The translations under genes and the position numbers were made by a program. Shown in pieces: positions 41,742 to 50,704 of a stretch of DNA of 64,000 nt. The notes beneath the pieces were generated by a model that worked only from the letters and a program-made list of their open reading frames with translations, was not told the DNA's origin and made no database searches. Location of the stretch: contig JAHDXT010000004.1 in NCBI GenBank assembly GCA_023384095.1, positions 140,519 to 204,518 of the forward strand, given 5' to 3'. This DNA is from Hyphomicrobiaceae bacterium (lineage in GTDB: Bacteria; Pseudomonadota; Alphaproteobacteria; Rhizobiales; Hyphomicrobiaceae). Each line of letters starts with the position of its first letter. Position 1 is the first letter of the stretch.

Positions 41742-43165
41742 GTCCTGATCCTCCCGTTGCCGACGCGCAGCACGGTCATCAGCCCAGCCGTCTGATGGTC
41801 CGTTACATGACAATGCAGCATCCAGTCGCCGGGACTGTCCGCGACGAAGGCGAACTCGACGATATCCTTGGGCGCCATGAGCATGGTGTCGGCCCATTGA
41901 TTGTGCGGGACTGGCACACCGTTCCGGGTGAGCACCCGATAGCTGAAGCCGTGCAGGTGCATCGGGTGCCACCAGGCGGTGTCGTTGCGCATGGTGATCA
42001 CGTGACTTTGCCCTTGGGCAAGCGTCACGAGCGGAGGCATCCCGGCATGGCCGTCGCCGGTCATGGAGGTACCGTTGATCGCCCACACGGCGCGGCCGTG
42101 CCCCATCATGCCGCCCATGCCCTGCATCATGCCGCCCTCGAGCTTGAGCTCGTGACGCTCGGCGGTGGTGAGGTCCGGTCCGGGCAGCGGGTTGGGTGGC
42201 AGTCGCAGCGGCCCATCGAGGGGATCGCGGCGCAGCGGCGGCTCGTCAGTGTAGGCGAGGTGGGTGAGCCAGTAGGCGAGACCCTCGTAGAAGTCGTCAA
42301 TGACGCGGTAACGGCGGCTGGGCTCGCCTTCCATATCGATCGCGAGGTCGATCCGCATCGCCGGGCCGAGAAGAATGCGGCCGCTTGCCGGCTCGTGCGG
42401 TTCGCAGGGCTGGCCGTCGATTGCAACGATGACCGGCCGATGGCCTTCGAAGCGGAGCGCCATGATGCGCGCGAGCGAGGTATTGACGAGGCGGAGACGG
42501 ACGCGTTCGCCCGCGCGCACCGGCTGATCGTCGGGGACGACGCCATTCAAGGTCACCGTATTACCGATGCGACCCGACATTGCCGCTTCCATGCGGTTGC
42601 CGAAGCCGGAAGCGATCTCGCCGTCGGCGGTAAGGCGCCAGTCGCTCAGCACCCACAGCACGTCGCGGTCAACGGCGACCGGCTCGCGCTCCTCCACGAT
42701 CAGGGCACCGGCGAGGCCACGGCCAAGCTGCTCGAGGCTGTTGGCGTGCGGGTGGTACCAGAAGGTGCCTGCATCGGGCGGCGTGAACTCATAGGTGAAG
42801 GTTTCGCCAGGCATGATCGGCGGCTGGGTTAACCCGGGCACGCCATCCATTGCGTTTGGCAGGCGAATGCCGTGCCAATGGACCGTGGTCTCCTCGTCGA
42901 GCTTGTTCTCGACGACGATGCGGACCGGCTCGCCCTGTTTGAGGCGAAGCGTTGGGCCTGGGATCTTCCCGTCATACACCCAGACCGCTGTCTGAACATC
43001 GCCGCGGCAGATGAGGGAAGCGGTTCCTGGTGCCGCCACGACGCGCAGCTCGCTGCCCGTAGCGGCGATCACCGGTCGGACCAACGGCAATGAGCTGGCG
43101 ACAATGCCTGCGCTCGCTTGGAGAAATCTCCGACGCGAGACGAGACGGCTCGATCGATTGTTCAC
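41738..43165 (-). CDS. Multicopper oxidase (CueO/CopA-like), Tat-exported
   Basis: 475 residues from the GTG at 43165, which has GAAGGG upstream and puts the twin-arginine signal (VSRRRFLQASAGIVAS) near the N-terminus; an ATG at 43240 is an alternative. Copper motifs: VHWHGIRLPNAMDG, YHPHANS, HPMHLHGFSY and LHCHVTDHQTAGLM. A Met-rich loop (GGMMQGMGGMMGHG) fits a cuprous oxidase. It is the main gene of the second copper operon and is coupled to a cytochrome c gene by ATGA overlap. Sequence similarity to the oxidase at 29780 is limited to the family motifs. Confidence 0.88.
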   Translation of the reverse strand: MNNRSSRLVSRRRFLQASAGIVASSLPLVRPVIAATGSELRVVAAPGTASLICRGDVQTAVWVYDGKIPGPTLRLKQGEPVRIVVENKLDEETTVHWHGIRLPNAMDGVPGLTQPPIMPGETFTYEFTPPDAGTFWYHPHANSLEQLGRGLAGALIVEEREPVAVDRDVLWVLSDWRLTADGEIASGFGNRMEAAMSGRIGNTVTLNGVVPDDQPVRAGERVRLRLVNTSLARIMALRFEGHRPVIVAIDGQPCEPHEPASGRILLGPAMRIDLAIDMEGEPSRRYRVIDDFYEGLAYWLTHLAYTDEPPLRRDPLDGPLRLPPNPLPGPDLTTAERHELKLEGGMMQGMGGMMGHGRAVWAINGTSMTGDGHAGMPPLVTLAQGQSHVITMRNDTAWWHPMHLHGFSYRVLTRNGVPVPHNQWADTMLMAPKDIVEFAFVADSPGDWMLHCHVTDHQTAGLMTVLRVGNGRIRT

Positions 43166-43312
43166 TCTCGGACCCTTCTGCGATCGGTACACGGCGAAGG
43201 GCGCCGGCGCTGATCTGCCGGCATCACGCCGCGACGTTGCCATTGCGTGCTCGTCCACGCTCAGGCGCACTCATGACGCAGAGATCAGCCGTCCAGGACA
43301 GCCGACGATGCG

Positions 43313-43669
43313 TCAGGCGAGATCGCTGGATTTGGGAGGGTAGGGGTCGGGCCCAGCGGTTCGTCCGCTCAGGACCGGATATGCCGCGAGCCGGGGGCGT
43401 GGCGCCGACGTTGTCGCGACCGTCGGAGCCTTCGGCAGCAAGGCAGAGACGGGGGCCGTGCAGGCGAGCGAGCACGACGCCATGGATCCGTCATCGCCTC
43501 CGTCCATCGGACAGCCCTGGCAATCCTCATGAGAGGAATCGGCCATATCGGACGCCATGGACATCTTGACCGTCATGTCGGCGGCCTGGACAGCAGACAG
43601 GCCCAGACCCACGGCCATGAGAACCGCAAGGAGCAGTGTCATTACCTGTCTAGCCGACCAATGACTCAT
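43313..43669 (-). CDS. Small secreted Met/Cys-rich protein of a copper operon
   Basis: 118 residues from the ATG at 43669. Signal peptide (VMTLLLAVLMAVGLGLSAVQ), then a Met/Cys-rich mature part (MTVKMSMASDMADSSHEDC, GCPMDGGDDG, SCSLACTA) and a Pro/Arg/Lys-rich end (YPPKSSDLA). The Met and Cys content points to metal binding. It resembles in layout the protein at 33171-33587. It lies 147 nt upstream of the oxidase gene. Confidence 0.6.
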   Translation of the reverse strand: MSHWSARQVMTLLLAVLMAVGLGLSAVQAADMTVKMSMASDMADSSHEDCQGCPMDGGDDGSMASCSLACTAPVSALLPKAPTVATTSAPRPRLAAYPVLSGRTAGPDPYPPKSSDLA

Positions 43670-43944
43670 AGCTTTCAGGATGGCAGCAAAGCCACGACAG
43701 GACAAGACACGGAACTGTGACCATCCGACACTGTTTGTCCGCACCAACCGGAAGACCTTCACACAACTAACCGGTCCCAGGCCCCATAGTGCTTTTGGCT
43801 TCTGACCCCCGCGGCAGGCTCAGCGCGATCACGAGGAGTCCGGCGGATGTTCTCACGTGGCATTTTCGGAACTACAGGCGCGATCGCCAACAGCGAGTGA
43901 ACGGGATCATGATCAGCATGGCCAAAGCCAGTTGCGAGGAGTGG

Positions 43945-44079
43945 CCACGGAATTGTGACGCCGGCGCGGCGCTTGCCGATCATCGACATGATGCCGCGCC
44001 TTGCCCGCTTGTCGCGCTTGTCGGCGAGCACCGTCGTCGTCGCCATCAACGCGTGGTTGCTGCGGAGGGCTGAGCTGTA
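43945..44079 (+). pseudogene. C-terminal relic of a CopB-type ATPase
   Basis: The final codons read SASTVVVAINAWLLRRAEL followed by TAG at 44077, almost identical to the end of the intact CopB-type ATPase (SASTVVVAINAQLLRRAEI). The preceding GIVTPA matches the VILTPAVG of the same protein, after which the frame is scrambled. The remainder of the gene is gone. It stands directly before a paralogue of the operon membrane protein. Confidence 0.75.
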
Positions 44080-44112
44080 GGTCGCTATTCGGTCTGAGCA
44101 CAGGGAGTTCCG

Positions 44113-44580
44113 ATGACGAGAACCCTCCGCGATTCTGCTTTTCTGACAGCATTTATGCTTTTCGTGTGGGAAATTTTGCAAGTGCCGTTTTTCGTCCAGA
44201 TGCCTGCGACGGAGCATTGGCAGGCGATAGAGATGTGCCTGAAAGCCACGATAGGCGATGTCGCCATCGCTCTCGTATCGTTCGCCATCGCCGCTTTGGT
44301 GGACCGAAGCTTTCGCTGGTTCCTGCAACCCTCAGGGCGAGCCCTAAGCGCCTATTTGACGACCGGGCTGATCGCGACGATTTTCCTCGAGCGCCACGCC
44401 ATCGCAACAGCTCGATGGAGCTACTCCGATCTGATGTCCGATCTGATGCCGGTTCTGCCTGCCATCGGCATCGGGCTCATTCCGATCGTTCAGTGGACAG
44501 TACTGCCTCTCGTCACATTGCTGCTGACGCGGCGGCTTCATATGGGCTCGACGGGCAGGCGACATCCTGGCGGCCAGTAG
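44113..44580 (+). CDS. Uncharacterised four-helix membrane protein, paralogue of 39966-40478
   Basis: 155 residues. Motifs FMLFVWEILQVPFFVQMPAT, ATIGDVAIALVSF and W-S-Y-x7-MPVLPAIGIGLIPIVQW match the family seen at 39966-40478. About four transmembrane helices. The gene stands alone on the plus strand, 33 nt after an ATPase relic, and its immediate neighbours are pseudogene and a convergent dehydrogenase, so its context is degraded. Function unknown. Confidence 0.72.
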   Translation: MTRTLRDSAFLTAFMLFVWEILQVPFFVQMPATEHWQAIEMCLKATIGDVAIALVSFAIAALVDRSFRWFLQPSGRALSAYLTTGLIATIFLERHAIATARWSYSDLMSDLMPVLPAIGIGLIPIVQWTVLPLVTLLLTRRLHMGSTGRRHPGGQ

Positions 44581-44596
44581 CACACCGCCGCTGTCA

Positions 44597-45598
44597 CTAG
44601 ACGACGTTCTGCGGCCGGCCTTGCGCGAACGCTCTTATGTTGGCGATGGTAGTGTCGAGAATGCGCCGCAGTGCATCCTCGGTATCATAGGCGATATGCG
44701 GCGTCACGATCACGTTCGGAAACCGCAGCAGGACGTGGCTGGCGAGCAGCGCCCGCAGCTCGGCATTCGTGTCCTGCCGCTCGCCCCGGAATATCTCCGC
44801 CTCGTCGCGGAGCAGTGGCTCCTCGGGCAGGACGTCCAGCCCGGCAGCCCCCACCTTCTTGTCGGCCAGCGCGCGCACCAGAGCTGACACATCGATAATC
44901 GATCCGCGCGCGGTGTTGATGAGGATCACGCCGTCCCTCATGGCCGCGAGCTCGCGATCCCCGATGAGATGGTGCGTCTGCGGGGTGGCCGTAACGTGCA
45001 GCGTCACCACGTCGGACCGCCCGAGGACATCCAATAGATCGCCGTAACGGAAGCCGAGGGCCTGTGCGGCGCTGTCGTCGGGCCGCATGTCGAAGGCGAG
45101 GACATCCATGCCGAAGCCCTTGGCGATCTCGATCACCCGCCGGCCGATGCGTCCGGTGCCGATGACACCCAGCGTCTTGCCGCGCAGATCGAAGCCGCGG
45201 AGCCCCGTCTGGGAGAAGTCGCCGCGTCTTGTTCTTTCGACAGCAGGAATGATGTGGCGGTCGAGGGCGAGAAGGAGTGCGAACGCATGCTCGGCGACGG
45301 TGGTATCGCCGTAATCGGGCACGTTGCACACCGTGATGCCGTGCTCCCGGCAGTAGTCGAGGTCGATGTGATCATAGCCTGTCGACCGCGTTGCAATCAG
45401 CCGCAGGGAGGGGAAGTGCGCAAGCACCTCAGCGCTCAGTTTGGAGTTGACGAACGTGGTGATGGCTTCGGCATCCGGGTAGCTCGAAGAAGTCCGCGCA
45501 TTCAGCGGCTCTCGCGTGCAGGAAACCTCATGCTCAGGAAGAAGCCGCAGGCAAGCCGCATGCTCCCATTCCTCCGTCTCGAAGACGATCAGCTTCAC
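44597..45598 (-). CDS. D-2-hydroxyacid dehydrogenase (D-lactate dehydrogenase-like)
   Basis: 333 residues from a GTG at 45598; the frame extends upstream but without protein character. The NAD-binding motif is GVIGTGRIGRRVIEIAKGFG (about residues 148-167). Catalytic residues: Arg in INTARGSIID, Glu in LDVLPEEPLL, and His in VTPHIAYDTEDA. The N-terminal catalytic domain has ATRSTGYDHIDLDYCREHGI. It belongs to the D-isomer specific 2-hydroxyacid dehydrogenase family near LdhA and probably reduces pyruvate or a related 2-oxoacid. It is divergent from the amidohydrolase gene. Confidence 0.88.
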   Translation of the reverse strand: MKLIVFETEEWEHAACLRLLPEHEVSCTREPLNARTSSSYPDAEAITTFVNSKLSAEVLAHFPSLRLIATRSTGYDHIDLDYCREHGITVCNVPDYGDTTVAEHAFALLLALDRHIIPAVERTRRGDFSQTGLRGFDLRGKTLGVIGTGRIGRRVIEIAKGFGMDVLAFDMRPDDSAAQALGFRYGDLLDVLGRSDVVTLHVTATPQTHHLIGDRELAAMRDGVILINTARGSIIDVSALVRALADKKVGAAGLDVLPEEPLLRDEAEIFRGERQDTNAELRALLASHVLLRFPNVIVTPHIAYDTEDALRRILDTTIANIRAFAQGRPQNVV

Positions 45599-45687
45599 AC
45601 TTGCACCATTCCGGCCCTTTTGCCGGGAAACGCCAGCCGGTTGATGTGGTTTCGCATCCGGTATCACGCGATGCGCGGAGGATCGGG

Positions 45688-46527
45688 ATGCGCAGTCTGA
45701 TTGCGATGGGCTTAAGCGCTTACTTGTCAGTGACCGCCTGCGCTGCAGAGATCCCGCTTTTCGATGCCCACATCCATTATGGGCACGATATTTGGGACAC
45801 CATTTCACCGGAGAAGGCCATCGCGAAGCTGAGGAAGGCAGGAATCAGGAAGGCGCTCGTTTCCAGCGCCAACGACGACGGCACGCTCATGCTCCTGCGC
45901 GAAGCGCCTGACCTAATAGTGCCGGCACTGACGCCCTACCGCAAGGAGGGCGAGCTCGCCATCTGGCTGAGGGATGAGAGCGTGCCGGCGTACCTGGAGG
46001 AACGGCTGAAGAAGGCAGGATACGTCGCTCTCGGCGAGTTTCATGCCTATGGTGCCGAAGCGGACCTCCCGGTGGTCAGGCGGGTGGTCCAGCTTGCCAG
46101 GAAGCACGGCCTTTATCTTCACGCCGATTCCGATGCGCAGGCGATCGAACGCATCTTCCAGCAGGACCCGAACGCACGCGTAATCTGGGCACATGCGGGC
46201 AATGATCCCGCACATCGCGTCCTCGCGATGCTGCGCAAATACGAGAACTTGTGGTGTGACCTCGCCATGCGGGACAGAATTGCGCAAAATGGTGAGCTGC
46301 TTCCGGAATGGCGCGCTGCCTTTGCAGAGTTCCCCGACCGTTTCATGATCGGAACCGATACGTATTCCGTCGGCATCTGGGGCGAGGTCGAGGCGCATGC
46401 CGCCTCGGTTCGGCGCTGGCTGTCGGGCCTGCCATCGGAAATCGCCGAGCGTATCGCCTACAAGAATGCCGAGACACTGTTCAGTCGGCCTCCGGCGGGG
46501 TCGTCGGGCGATCCTGATAATAAGTGA
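45688..46527 (+). CDS. Secreted amidohydrolase-family protein (TIM-barrel metal hydrolase)
   Basis: 279 residues from the ATG at 45688 (GGAGG 7 nt before). Signal peptide-like start (MRSLIAMGLSAYLSVTACAA). Metal-site residues: DAHIHYGHD (first strand), GEFHAYG (Glu/His), LHADSD (His), WAHAG (His) and GTDTYS (Asp), in the order expected of the amidohydrolase-2 family. It should hydrolyse or decarboxylate a small substrate in the periplasm, with one or two metal ions; substrate unknown. An inactivated copy is at 33912-34713 beside metal-transport genes. It is divergent from the dehydrogenase. Confidence 0.87.
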   Translation: MRSLIAMGLSAYLSVTACAAEIPLFDAHIHYGHDIWDTISPEKAIAKLRKAGIRKALVSSANDDGTLMLLREAPDLIVPALTPYRKEGELAIWLRDESVPAYLEERLKKAGYVALGEFHAYGAEADLPVVRRVVQLARKHGLYLHADSDAQAIERIFQQDPNARVIWAHAGNDPAHRVLAMLRKYENLWCDLAMRDRIAQNGELLPEWRAAFAEFPDRFMIGTDTYSVGIWGEVEAHAASVRRWLSGLPSEIAERIAYKNAETLFSRPPAGSSGDPDNK

Positions 46528-46617
46528 GAGGAGCCAGCCTGCAGCGAATCGCAAGGCAAAGCCTGAAATGCACAGCCGATAATGATGACAACAATGTGCC
46601 CAGGCGGCGAATGGGCT

Positions 46618-46643
46618 GGCGGATGCCCCTGAAGGCACCCGCC
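46618..46643. terminator. Hairpin between convergent amidohydrolase and Spy-like genes
   Basis: GGCGGATGCC, loop CCTGAA, GGCACCCGCC: 10-bp stem with one mismatch, immediately beside the stop codon of the Spy-like gene. Likely terminates from both directions; there is no strong T-run. Confidence 0.4.
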
Positions 46644-46649
46644 TGAACC

Positions 46650-47177
46650 TCATATCATGCAGCCCATTCCGGTAAGAAGGTCGTCAGCCTTCTTTTTCTG
46701 CGCATCGTTGAGCGCGGCGTAGAGCGCCTCGAGTGGCGCTTTGATGTCCTTAAGGGTGGCGAGCCGGCCTTCCATGACAGTGATATGGGCATCGAGCCGC
46801 TCGACGGGAGACTTGGCTTGCGACGCTGCCAGCATCGTCTGGCGCATGCCCTGCATGCTCTCCAGGTTTCTCTTGAGGGCATTCGCGTACGTGTCCCAGG
46901 CGGAACTTTGGGCGTCGGTGATTGCAAGCTCGGCCTTCAGGAAAGCGACCCTTCCCTCCGCGAATGCAGGCGTGTCGGTGCTGCCCCACATCGGGCAATT
47001 GCCCATCCCCATGCCCATTCCGCGGCCCATCGGCATGCCCCAGCCGAATCCACCCATCATTCCCTGTCCGCCCATCATGCCCCAGCCAGGGCCACGCTGT
47101 TGGGCTGTCACCTGCGTCGCCGCTCCCATAATAAGGCTCAGCGCCAGAAGCGATGGTAAAAGGACTGAGGGTTTCAT
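46650..47177 (-). CDS. Spy/CpxP-like Met-rich periplasmic protein (LTXXQ-type)
   Basis: 175 residues from the ATG at 47177 (GGGAGA 7 nt before). Signal peptide (about 1-25), a Gly/Met-rich stretch (GWGMMGGQGMMGG, GMPMGRGMGMGMGNCPMWG) that could bind copper, then an all-helical Spy-like domain (about 75-170, ELAITDAQSSAWDTYANALK). Such proteins chaperone envelope proteins or sense metal stress. It ends in GMGCMI. It lies convergent to the amidohydrolase and is not obviously in an operon. Confidence 0.82.
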   Translation of the reverse strand: MKPSVLLPSLLALSLIMGAATQVTAQQRGPGWGMMGGQGMMGGFGWGMPMGRGMGMGMGNCPMWGSTDTPAFAEGRVAFLKAELAITDAQSSAWDTYANALKRNLESMQGMRQTMLAASQAKSPVERLDAHITVMEGRLATLKDIKAPLEALYAALNDAQKKKADDLLTGMGCMI

Positions 47178-47753
47178 TGCGGTGTCTCCCAATGTAGGTT
47201 TTTCCAAGAATGTGAGCATCGCCAATTCTGCTCGGCGATTGTCCTGCTACTTGAAGAAGAACGAAATTCGCCGAGCCAGATGCTGCGGCCAGGAATATGC
47301 CGATCAGCCGCGAAGCGGTTCCCTCGACTTCTTCCCGGGTATGATTCGCGAGAAGCAATTCGCAAGCATTGACCGGAGTCAACCAATGCCCGCCCCCGCC
47401 TGAACCAGAAGCTTTCCGTAATCCGGTACTGGGCTCAGGCAAGTTCCTTCACGGGCTCTTAAGCGACTGCGACGCTCATGGTCTATTGTAAATCACTGTC
47501 TCAGCTCGATGCATGATGAATCGGAGCAGGCGTGTGGCCTCTTGGCGCCAAGGCAGGTGAAGAGCCCCACCCGCATGACCCTCGAAAATAATGGAAGAAT
47601 CCGACCGCAGCCGGATGCAGGGACGCATTTCGCGAGGGTAGGTGGCAAGGGGAGGGGACCGGGGCGAACCTTCTCCGGGTAAAGCTGCGCAGCAGGTAAT
47701 TGTCTCGCGAAGTCAGCGAAAGCGTCGATTTCGCAAGGTTTAGCTGGTGGGCA
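47178..47753. other. Gap with no recognised gene
   Basis: About 575 nt. The part next to 47177 should hold the promoter of the Spy-like gene. The rest has stop codons in all frames at short intervals and no recognisable motifs or IS ends. Confidence 0.3.
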
Positions 47754-48002
47754 TCAGTCTGGTGAAGCAGTCACATCCACCGGCGTGCTGCACAATGGCC
47801 TACGGCTCATGAACCAGTTCGGCACGCCAAGCACAAGCTGGTGCCTGGTCACCACGAAGCCAAGCGTTTCGTTAGTGGCCACGTTAATTGCCAGATCGGT
47901 ATCCAGATAGGTCGAAGCCGCGAGCACGTCCATGCGCTGGCAGCAATCTATCATCAAGCGCCGTCCGATTCGCCGACGCCGCATCTGGTTTGTGTTCGCC
48001 AC
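47754..48002 (-). pseudogene. Fragment of a GNAT acetyltransferase, second copy
   Basis: The frame reads RRLMIDCCQRMDVLAASTYL then DTDLAINVATNETLGFVVTR and HQLVLGVPNWFMSR. It is the same sequence family as the relic at 26150-26370 but lies in one frame. The N-terminal half of the GNAT fold, including the acetyl-CoA loop, is missing, so it is probably not active. No start with a good ribosome-binding site is seen. Confidence 0.55.
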
Positions 48003-48170
48003 GGGCTGAAGCGGGCGCGCAGTTCACCCGTCACATCTGATCAAAGCGAGATCGCGTGCTCTCCGCAGTTCTCGGAACATGGTCGCTCGACTGAGCTTAA
48101 AGAACCCCTGAACAATCCGGCATGAATGAAGCAGGACCAGGGGCCGAAGAAAAGCCCGGAATACAAAAAT

Positions 48171-49076
48171 TCAAATCACCTCGGGGCGCTTGTTGCTGGT
48201 GAATGGGTAACGCTCGCGGAAGTCGTCGGCGATATGCTCGAACGTCGTCCATTCGACTCCCTCGTGGCCATTGATGTGCTCGATGAGCCGCTCAAGCATC
48301 AGTAATACCTGCGGACGACCAGACACGTCCGGATGGATGGTGAAGGCAAAAACAGCATAGTCCATCTCGCGATATACCCAGTCGAATTGATCGCGCCATA
48401 ATTCCTGGATCTGTCTCGGATTAACGAATCCGTGGCTGTTCGGAATTTTCTTCATGAACAGCATCGGCGGCAAGTCATCGATATACCAGTTGGCGCCGAT
48501 ATCAACAAGATCGATTTCTGTGCCGCGTTTCAGCGGATGCATCCAGTTCTTCGCTTTTTGGGTGTAGTCGATGACATTCCATTCATCTCCCACGCGCGCA
48601 TAAAAGGGCTGAAAGTCGCGATAGCCTTGGCTGTGGTCGTAGCTGAAATCGTATTTCTTGAGCAGTTCCGCTGTTACTGGTGACATTTCCCACCAAGGTG
48701 CAACATATCCACGTGGCGATTTCCCCGACAGCCTTTCGATTAGCTCGATTGAATTCACCAGCACATCTTCTTCTTGCTCGGGTGTCATTGCCACCGGATT
48801 CTCATGCAGGTAACCGTGCGCACCGATTTCGTGGCCTTCGTCCACGATCATCTGCATCTCCCTCGGAAAGCTTTCAATTGTGTGGCCGGGAATGAAGAAG
48901 GAGGCACGAATATCATACTTCTTGAACAAGCCCAGCAGACGAGGCACGCCCACTTCGGCGGCGAAGATGCCACGCTGAATGTCCGATGGGCTGTCGCTGC
49001 CACCATAGGAGCCGATCCATCCTGCCACGGAGTCGACGTCGGTGCCGAATGCACAATAGATCTTTTTCTTGCTCAC
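48171..49076 (-). CDS. Polysaccharide deacetylase (NodB-like, HpPgdA/PuuE type)
   Basis: 301 residues from the GTG at 49076 (AGGAG 7 nt upstream). NodB-homology motifs: [13 protein letters not shown] near the N-terminus (catalytic/metal Asp), [12 protein letters not shown] (HxxxH-like metal site: His in AHGYLHE), [12 protein letters not shown] (motif 3) and [15 protein letters not shown] (late His). The non-canonical motif set matches the cytosolic peptidoglycan deacetylase/allantoinase-like subgroup (HP0310, PuuE), rather than secreted chitin deacetylases. There is no signal peptide. The substrate may be a cyclic amide or a polysaccharide precursor. Monocistronic, with no clear partner. Confidence 0.85.
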   Translation of the reverse strand: MSKKKIYCAFGTDVDSVAGWIGSYGGSDSPSDIQRGIFAAEVGVPRLLGLFKKYDIRASFFIPGHTIESFPREMQMIVDEGHEIGAHGYLHENPVAMTPEQEEDVLVNSIELIERLSGKSPRGYVAPWWEMSPVTAELLKKYDFSYDHSQGYRDFQPFYARVGDEWNVIDYTQKAKNWMHPLKRGTEIDLVDIGANWYIDDLPPMLFMKKIPNSHGFVNPRQIQELWRDQFDWVYREMDYAVFAFTIHPDVSGRPQVLLMLERLIEHINGHEGVEWTTFEHIADDFRERYPFTSNKRPEVI

Positions 49077-49246
49077 GGTTCTGCTCCTATTGTTCCGTCA
49101 CGCTCCGCTCGGGATGTCTTTCCACCTTTGACGATGCGCGGTTGAGGTGGCCAATTGTGCCCAATCCGTCGACGGTCCTTTCGGCTGTCTTTCTGGGCAA
49201 GGCCACGTGCCATCAAAACCGCGGCGCGACCGCTCTGTCTTTCTAC

Positions 49247-50704
49247 CTAGTCTAACGCCTCGACTCCAAGCGGCCCACAGCGGGCGAGATCGGACAGCCC
49301 GCACGGCGGCAGTTGACGTGCGATTGTGCGCAGCGCCGTGCGGAGCCCTTCCTCCAGGGTCGGATGATAAAAAGGCATTCGCAGCAAGTCGTGCACGGTG
49401 AGCTTCTGGCCGATTGCCAATGCGAGGAGATGCGCGATGTGCTCGGCAGCCGGAGCTGCCATCTCGGCGCCCAGCAGGCGCCCTTCCTTGCGCGCTGCGT
49501 AGAGCCGCAGCAGCCCGCGGTTCTCCTGCAATATTCGAGCGCGGCCTTGGCTGGCGAAGCTCGCCTCTCCGATCAGAGTGGTTTCGGGATCGAGGTCCTC
49601 CGCACTTTGCCCAACGGAAGCGATTCCCGGGTCACAGAACACGATGTTCAGCGGCGTGCGCCGGGACAACCGGATTGGCTCATTGCTGGTTGCATTGAGG
49701 CCGGCGATATGGCCCTCGTCGGCACCCTCGTGCAGCAGTGGCCGATCCCCGTTGGCATCGCCGGCCAGCAGGACCGGCGTGCCGGTGATCCGCATTGTCG
49801 ACGGTTCGACCTCCGGCATGCCGTTCTCATCGACTGGCACCCCTAGCGTTTCCAGTCCGAGGCCTTCCAGGTTCGGGCGCCGTCCGACCGCCACAATGAT
49901 CTTGTCGACAATGACACTCCTGTCATTCCAGCGTATCTCGACACCATCATCCAATTCGGCAAGTTCGACCTGAGCACCGAGGTGGACGGCAAATTCGTTG
50001 GCAAAACTGTTCCGCGCCGCCGCCGAAACCTTCTCGTCCGAAATTCCAGCCACCTGCTCAGTTGCATCGAAGCCGTGGACCTTGAGCCCGAGCCGCGCCA
50101 GGGCTTGTGCCATCTCCGCCCCGAGCGGGCCAAGACCAATGACCCCGATCCGGGGCGGCAGATCCTCCTCGTCGAAGAGTGTATCGGAAGTCAGGACGCG
50201 ATCGCCCAGGGCGCGCCAAGGCTTCGGTACGATTGGACTCGATCCGAGCGCTAGTATGATCTGGCGTGCCCGAATAACACGCTCTCCCACGATCAACCGG
50301 CCGGGGCCATCCAGTCGCGCATACCCTGTAATGCTGCGCTCGCCGAGGTCGTCTGTCGCCCTCAGCACTCCGGCAACGAAATGGTCCCGCAATGAGCGGA
50401 TACGATGAAGCACAGCCGGGATGTCGGCGACGAGCTTATCCCCTCCACGAATGCCAAACTCATCAAGTTTCGTCCGGACATGAAATGCATTGGCTGCCGC
50501 GATCAGCGCCTTGGACGGCATGCAGCCGACGCGGGCGCAGGTTGTGCCGTACGGGCCGCCGTTGATAAGAACGAAATCGCTGGTGCGATCGCGTACCTCT
50601 CGGAGCGCCGCAAGGCCGGCCGTACCAGCACCCACTATGGCTACATTTACCTGAGCGCTCTCGTCATCGTCGGGAACGCTTTCAACTGTGCCAGTCGTCG
50701 TCAT
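49247..50704 (-). CDS. Pyridine nucleotide-disulfide oxidoreductase (dihydrolipoamide dehydrogenase-like)
   Basis: 485 residues. FAD motif VAIVGAGTAGLAALREV (about 20-36), redox disulfide GTTCARVGCMPSKAL, NAD(P) motif IGVIGLGPLGAEMAQAL (about 186-202), second FAD segment TPVLLAGDANGDRPLLHEGA, and a dimerisation domain with the catalytic His in FYHPTLEEGLRTAL. It fits the Lpd/mercuric-reductase superfamily, but it lacks an N-terminal HMA domain and a C-terminal Cys pair, so it is not MerA. It may reduce a disulfide or metal complex. The N-terminal 15 residues are polar. No operon partner is evident. Confidence 0.87.
   Translation of the reverse strand: MTTTGTVESVPDDDESAQVNVAIVGAGTAGLAALREVRDRTSDFVLINGGPYGTTCARVGCMPSKALIAAANAFHVRTKLDEFGIRGGDKLVADIPAVLHRIRSLRDHFVAGVLRATDDLGERSITGYARLDGPGRLIVGERVIRARQIILALGSSPIVPKPWRALGDRVLTSDTLFDEEDLPPRIGVIGLGPLGAEMAQALARLGLKVHGFDATEQVAGISDEKVSAAARNSFANEFAVHLGAQVELAELDDGVEIRWNDRSVIVDKIIVAVGRRPNLEGLGLETLGVPVDENGMPEVEPSTMRITGTPVLLAGDANGDRPLLHEGADEGHIAGLNATSNEPIRLSRRTPLNIVFCDPGIASVGQSAEDLDPETTLIGEASFASQGRARILQENRGLLRLYAARKEGRLLGAEMAAPAAEHIAHLLALAIGQKLTVHDLLRMPFYHPTLEEGLRTALRTIARQLPPCGLSDLARCGPLGVEALD

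Noticed and set aside
41723..42832. Plus-strand open frame of 369 codons
   Set aside because: Antisense to the second multicopper oxidase, with no recognisable domain.
49247..50704. Mercuric reductase
   Set aside because: The protein lacks the N-terminal HMA domain and the C-terminal vicinal Cys pair of MerA, and no mer genes are nearby.
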